Of a stretch of DNA of 64,000 bases, positions 60,900 to 64,000 are shown one piece after another. Under the pieces are notes generated by a model, which was not told the origin of the DNA, did no database searches, and saw only the letters and a list, made by a program, of their open reading frames with translations. The stretch's first letter is position 1; every line of letters starts with the position of its first letter. The translations under genes and the position numbers were made by a program. This stretch comes from JBDHWG01 sp046328525 (lineage in GTDB: Bacteria; Chloroflexota; Anaerolineae; Epilineales; JAHCIE01), in the NCBI GenBank assembly GCA_046328525.1, contig JAXLWK010000007.1, positions 336,670-400,669 of the forward strand, read 5' to 3'.

Positions 60900-61589
60900 T
60901 CAGTATGTCTCATCCGCAAACTTGTAGCCCACGCCGTACACCGTCAGGACGTAGATGGGGTTCAGTGGGTCGGGTTCGACCTTGCGCCGCAGGTTTTTGA
61001 TGTGGCTATCAATGCTCCTGTCGAAGCCGTCGTAGGCGATGCCGTGGGTGCGGTCGAGGAGCTGCTCCCGCGTGAACGTCTGGCCCGGGTTCTGCGCCAG
61101 CACCGCCAGCAGGTTGAACTCCGTTGGCGTCAGGCGCAGCGGCTCCCCGCCCCGCCGCGCCGTGTGGCCGGGCAGGTCAATCTCCAGGTCGCCGACGCGG
61201 ATGTGGCCGGGTTGGCGCACGCCGCCGCGCACCCGTCGCAGGACGGCGCGCACCCGCGCCACCAGCTCGCGCGGCGAGAACGGTTTTGTGATGTAGTCGT
61301 CGGCGCCCAGCTCTAGCCCGATGAGGCGGTCGGTCTCCTCGACGCGGGCCGTGAGCATGATGATGGGCACGTCGGACTCGCGGCGCAACGCGCGGCACAC
61401 ATCCAGGCCGTCCAGCCCCGGCAGGTTCAGGTCGAGGATAATGATGTCCGGGCGCTCGTGGCGGGCGGCGGCCAGCCCGGCCGGGCCGTCGCCGGCGGTC
61501 AGGACGCGAAAGCCGCCGTTCTCCAGGTAGTCGCGCGCCAGCTTCGCCACCTTCGGCTCATCCTCCACCACCAGCGCCAGCTCGTTCAC
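60900..61589 (-). CDS. OmpR/PhoB-type response regulator (orphan)
   Basis: 229 residues from GTG 61589. Receiver domain with phospho-acceptor Asp53 (IIILDLNLPGLDG) and Lys102 (ADDYITKPFSP). The DNA-binding winged helix is TPTEFNLLAVLAQNPGQTFT, FDRSIDSHIKNLRRKVE, YGVGYKFAD. The GTG overlaps the stop of the upstream gene by 4 nt (GTGA). No kinase adjacent; a kinase without a partner is at 39.6-40.7 kb. Confidence 0.92.
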   Translation of the reverse strand: MNELALVVEDEPKVAKLARDYLENGGFRVLTAGDGPAGLAAARHERPDIIILDLNLPGLDGLDVCRALRRESDVPIIMLTARVEETDRLIGLELGADDYITKPFSPRELVARVRAVLRRVRGGVRQPGHIRVGDLEIDLPGHTARRGGEPLRLTPTEFNLLAVLAQNPGQTFTREQLLDRTHGIAYDGFDRSIDSHIKNLRRKVEPDPLNPIYVLTVYGVGYKFADETY

Positions 61590-62602
61590 CCCTCCGCCGC
61601 CGCGTCGTCGTACTGGGCGTAGAACGCGCCCAGGTGTTTGCGGATGCGCCGCTCCAGGTAGCCCGTGGCGAGGCCATGCTCGATGACGGGGATGGCGTAG
61701 GCGTTGGCCTCCTGGAGGATGACGTCCTGGGTGACACCCATCTCCTCTAGCAGCGAGCGCAGGTCCGTCTGCCCATAGCGCTCGAAGAACCCCTCGACGA
61801 CCTGGGCGACGAGGGCGTGGAACAGCGCGGTCTGGCGGTAGTGGAGCCAGAACCCCCGCGCCACGTCTATCGCCGCGTCCACCGCCGCCTCGTTGATGTC
61901 GCCGCATATCTCCGCCATCGTCTTCGAGGCGTTGGCGTTCCACATCTCGTCGCCGAGCTTGCGCATCGTCGGCGGGTCGAGGGTGTTGTCGAGGAACGTC
62001 TCGCTCTGGGTGATGGTCGTCTGGATATTGGCGTTGATGAACTTGACCAGCTGCCTGTCTATGCCGGTCTCCAGCTTGGGCGCGGCGACGTTGAGGGACT
62101 TGCGGCCGAGCTTGACGAGGGACGACGCGCCGGGGATGTTCCGCGCCAGCATGTTCTCCGTGAGCACGAAGTCCTTGATGCCGTGGTAGAGCACGTCCGA
62201 GATGAGCATGGAGTAGACCGAGTTGGTGACAACCTGGTGGGTGATTTCGAGCCGCAGGTCCTTGAGGCCGATGAGGATCTCGACGACGCTGTCATAGATC
62301 TCGCGCGGCAGAACCTCGTCCACTCGCGTGGCATCCGCGAGCAGGAACTGGTACACCAGCCGGGCGTTCGCCTCGATGTACGCCACGAACTCGTCGGGCA
62401 GCGGCCGCTCGATGACGTTCCGCTCGATGCTCCCCATGACCTGCGCAGCGCTCGCCACATCGCCGACCTTGACCTCGGCGAGCCAGTCAAGCGCGGCCAC
62501 AACCTCCTCGCGGATCGTGCGTTTCACGTTGCGGCGACTCAGCCGCTTTAGCTCGTACTGGACGTGGGCCTCCAACATCGCATCTCTGGTCATCGGGCGC
62601 AT
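61586..62602 (-). CDS. Conserved hypothetical protein (about 338 residues) coupled to the response regulator
   Basis: Mostly helical, charged protein with no signal peptide: HVQYELKRLSRRNVKRTIRE, YIEANARLVYQFLLADATRV, ITHQVVTNSVYSMLISDVLY, FERYGQTDLRSLLEEMGVTQ. No motif or family recognised. Start uncertain: ATG 62602 is used, while the frame is open to a GTG at 62632. It overlaps the response regulator by 4 nt, so their functions may be linked. Confidence 0.65.
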   Translation of the reverse strand: MRPMTRDAMLEAHVQYELKRLSRRNVKRTIREEVVAALDWLAEVKVGDVASAAQVMGSIERNVIERPLPDEFVAYIEANARLVYQFLLADATRVDEVLPREIYDSVVEILIGLKDLRLEITHQVVTNSVYSMLISDVLYHGIKDFVLTENMLARNIPGASSLVKLGRKSLNVAAPKLETGIDRQLVKFINANIQTTITQSETFLDNTLDPPTMRKLGDEMWNANASKTMAEICGDINEAAVDAAIDVARGFWLHYRQTALFHALVAQVVEGFFERYGQTDLRSLLEEMGVTQDVILQEANAYAIPVIEHGLATGYLERRIRKHLGAFYAQYDDAAAEG

Positions 62603-62684
62603 CCTATCTTCACGGGTCCCATCGGCGGTCACGGTTGCCCGTAAGTGTAGGCCATAGCCACGCCTGGCGCAACCGTCAACGCCC

Positions 62685-62772
62685 TTCCCTCATCCCTCAA
62701 CCCCTTCTCCCATTTTGGGAGAAGGGGAAAGACAGAACCCTCTCCTCTTGTGGGAGAGGGCAGGGTGAGGGC
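62685..62772. repeat. 'ctctcccatttgggag' dispersed repeat before the Pro/Gln-rich gene
   Basis: Two palindromes: 'ccccttctcccattttggga' with 'gaagggg', and 'cctctcctcttgtgggagag'. Same family as the 35.6 kb copy. It lies downstream of the gene at 62778-63335 and could act as a hairpin. Confidence 0.65.
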
Positions 62773-62777
62773 TGAGT

Positions 62778-63335
62778 CTACTCCGTCGGGCGGTCGCTGC
62801 TGCCCGAGCTGGGCGGCGGCGGCGTCTGAGGCGGCTGCTGCCACTGCCCCCACGGAGGCTGCTGCCACTGTGCCCACGGCGGCCCGCCCTGACCCCACGG
62901 CGGCGTCTGGGGCTGGCCCCCCTCCGGCGGCCCCTGGGGCTGATCCGGAGTCTGTGGCTGCGCCTGCCCTTGCGGCGCGCCCTGGCCCTGCGCCCACGGC
63001 GGTGGGCCGTGGCGATGCCAGCCGCCGGGACCGCCGTGGCCGTAACCGTGCTGCCAGGCGCGGTAGCGCATGAACTTGCCGACGCCCACGAAGAACAGGA
63101 AGCCCAGCGGGATCAGGAGCAAGAACCCGAACCCGCCGCCGAAGCCCGGACCGCCGCTGTGCATCATGTAGGGCGCGAGGAGCGCCGCCGCCCCGGCGTC
63201 TTTGCCGCCGGCGAGCTGCCCCATCAGGTAGCCCTGCATCCAGGCGTCGCGCTGCATGTTCGGCGCGACCACGAACAGCAGGCCGAAGAGCAGCAGCGCG
63301 CCGATCGCCATGCCTATGAATCGTCTCGGAAACAT
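62778..63335 (-). CDS. Membrane protein with Gly/Pro/Gln-rich C-terminal tail
   Basis: 185 residues from ATG 63335 (GGAGG five bases ahead). Two membrane helices (IGALLLFGLLFVVAPN and FGFLLLIPLGFLFFVGVG) are followed by a His/Gly/Pro-rich region and tandem PPWxQWQQPP units near the end. It may be an envelope or cell-surface protein. No family recognised. Confidence 0.65.
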   Translation of the reverse strand: MFPRRFIGMAIGALLLFGLLFVVAPNMQRDAWMQGYLMGQLAGGKDAGAAALLAPYMMHSGGPGFGGGFGFLLLIPLGFLFFVGVGKFMRYRAWQHGYGHGGPGGWHRHGPPPWAQGQGAPQGQAQPQTPDQPQGPPEGGQPQTPPWGQGGPPWAQWQQPPWGQWQQPPQTPPPPSSGSSDRPTE

Positions 63336-63350
63336 GTGAACCTCCACAAG

Positions 63351-63413
63351 TGGGTGGCAACCGGGGTTGCCGTACTGGTTAACTGCCACCAGTATCCTAC
63401 CCACCTGTGGAGG
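63351..63413. other. Long interrupted inverted repeat before the Pro/Gln-rich gene
   Basis: 'ccacaagtgggtggca' with partner 'tgccaccagtatcctaccca' and 'cctgtgg': arms about 18 bases long, separated by about 25 bases, overlapping the 5' leader. Possible operator or leader hairpin. No regulator known. Confidence 0.4.
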
Positions 63414-63454
63414 AATTATGGAGATGTGGGGGACGTGTGATGGAGGGCGCCCTC

Positions 63455-63850
63455 TCAGGGCACTATACTCGCAGCGCCGAACTGTCGGAAGTGATGATCG
63501 AATGAAAGGGCCTGGGTGATCTGCAGCTTCTCCATCACGACCTTACTGGTGCAGTCAGTGAAGCTCCAGGTCTTGTCCTCGTGATGGCTGAACGTTCGCC
63601 ATGCGTCTTGGACATCACGCTCCGTCAAATAGTAGATCCGAGCGACCCCGCCATCGAAGAACGCCTGACCAAGTGCTATCGCTCGCTGCCTTTCACCGCG
63701 AACCCGCATTAGCGTAAGGGTCTCGTCGATCACGAAATCAGTCGTAATGAGTGGCTGCCTGTTCTGACGGAGCCATTCGCGGATAGCGAGGTGATTTGCA
63801 TCCGATGGCACTGTCCGTGCAAACCAGGCGCCGGTATCCACGAAGATCAA
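63455..63850 (-). CDS. PIN-domain toxin, VapC-like
   Basis: 131 residues from a TTG start. Acidic residues are visible in IFVDTGAWFAR (first Asp), FVIDETLTLMRVRG (Asp-Glu), SFTDCTSKVVMEKL and LSFDHHFRQFG. The start overlaps the antitoxin stop by 4 nt (TTGA). Typical toxin of a type II module acting as an RNase. Confidence 0.88.
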   Translation of the reverse strand: MIFVDTGAWFARTVPSDANHLAIREWLRQNRQPLITTDFVIDETLTLMRVRGERQRAIALGQAFFDGGVARIYYLTERDVQDAWRTFSHHEDKTWSFTDCTSKVVMEKLQITQALSFDHHFRQFGAASIVP

Positions 63851-64000
63851 GGTATGTCCCCCTCGTCGGGGTAGAGAATGGATTCGTATTCCTGCGAAGT
63901 CTTCAATCCTGGGTTATCCTCCAGCGGTAACGCCGCGATGCGATCCAGGATCTCCGCAGATGTCTCATTGTTCTCGGCAGTAGCAGAGGTCAGAATCAGC
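63847..64000 (-). CDS. Antitoxin of the VapC-like toxin, cut by the window edge
   Basis: C-terminal 50 residues visible: SAEILDRIAALPLEDNPGLK, TSQEYESILYPDEGDIP. Acidic and helical as expected for an antitoxin tail. The N-terminal DNA-binding part is beyond the window. Confidence 0.65.
   Translation of the reverse strand, partial: LILTSATAENNETSAEILDRIAALPLEDNPGLKTSQEYESILYPDEGDIP

Noticed and set aside
60717..60930. Short plus-strand frame MANEKEDQGDPLAFLVAYIA
   Set aside because: It spans the hairpin between convergent genes and continues into the antisense of the response regulator.
1..64000. CRISPR array
   Set aside because: No regularly spaced direct repeats of CRISPR length; the tandem repeats found are coding or intergenic palindromes.
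1..64000. tRNA or rRNA genes
   Set aside because: No segment with a recognisable T-arm/acceptor pattern or rRNA core was noticed by eye; a covariance search was not possible.

Overview
The window looks like a chromosomal segment of a high-GC, probably Chloroflexota-type bacterium (inference). The support is indirect: lipoprotein binding proteins with Ala/Pro/Gln or Ala/Thr/Val linkers, several very large XRE/NB-ARC/TPR STAND proteins, and many intergenic 'ttgcgcctttgcg'-type dispersed repeats. No rRNA, tRNA or CRISPR array was seen, so the placement is not proven.

Layout. 1-1.4 kb: a membrane-protein fragment and mnmA (minus strand). 1.8-9.6 kb: a complete Liv-type ABC importer (livG, an acyl-CoA synthetase, livH, livM, binding protein, livF), with an IS5-type element inserted exactly at the livM stop codon. 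9.7-11.8 kb: recN and a small coupled gene. 12.0-14.6 kb: the most striking gene, a TPR / amino-acid-binding-protein / pentameric ligand-gated ion channel fusion. 14.9-17.5 kb: an M3 oligoendopeptidase and a gamma-carbonic anhydrase. 17.6-18.0 kb: a 40-residue membrane protein and a candidate small RNA. 18.0-25.9 kb: a second Liv operon (binding protein, H, M, G, F), an EamA exporter with no normal start codon, and an HpcH/HpaI aldolase. 26.0-29.8 kb: a sulfate-type ABC operon whose ATPase is fused to UspA-like domains.

30-40 kb (minus strand): an XRE regulator; an antitoxin / PIN toxin / TPR-CHAT protease operon in which each gene overlaps the next by 4 nt; corA; a methyltransferase; dapF; and an AT-richer EcoRV-like restriction-modification operon. 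The endonuclease gene there is split by an insertion sequence while the methyltransferase is intact. 39.6-48.9 kb: small housekeeping and stress genes (histidine kinase, GNAT, AlkZ-like winged-helix protein, DUF1697, DUF3224, OPRT-like, DUF1330, YCII, APH, dapB, OsmC, DinB) with several gene remnants.

48.9-60.7 kb: three paralogous NB-ARC/TPR STAND proteins. One carries a nucleotide-cyclase domain lacking both metal-binding Asp residues. The other two have N-terminal XRE domains, and each is divergent from a small membrane-anchored protein made of tandem repeats; the second small gene is followed by a vanadium-haloperoxidase-like gene. 60.9-64 kb: a response regulator coupled to an unknown gene, a Pro/Gln-rich membrane protein and a second antitoxin-PIN pair cut by the window edge.

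How the parts may work together: the two Liv importers and the channel all carry type-I periplasmic binding domains, so this part of the genome is rich in sensing and import of small (amino-acid-like) ligands. The second half is rich in toxin-antitoxin, restriction, CHAT and STAND genes, as in a defence or stress neighbourhood.
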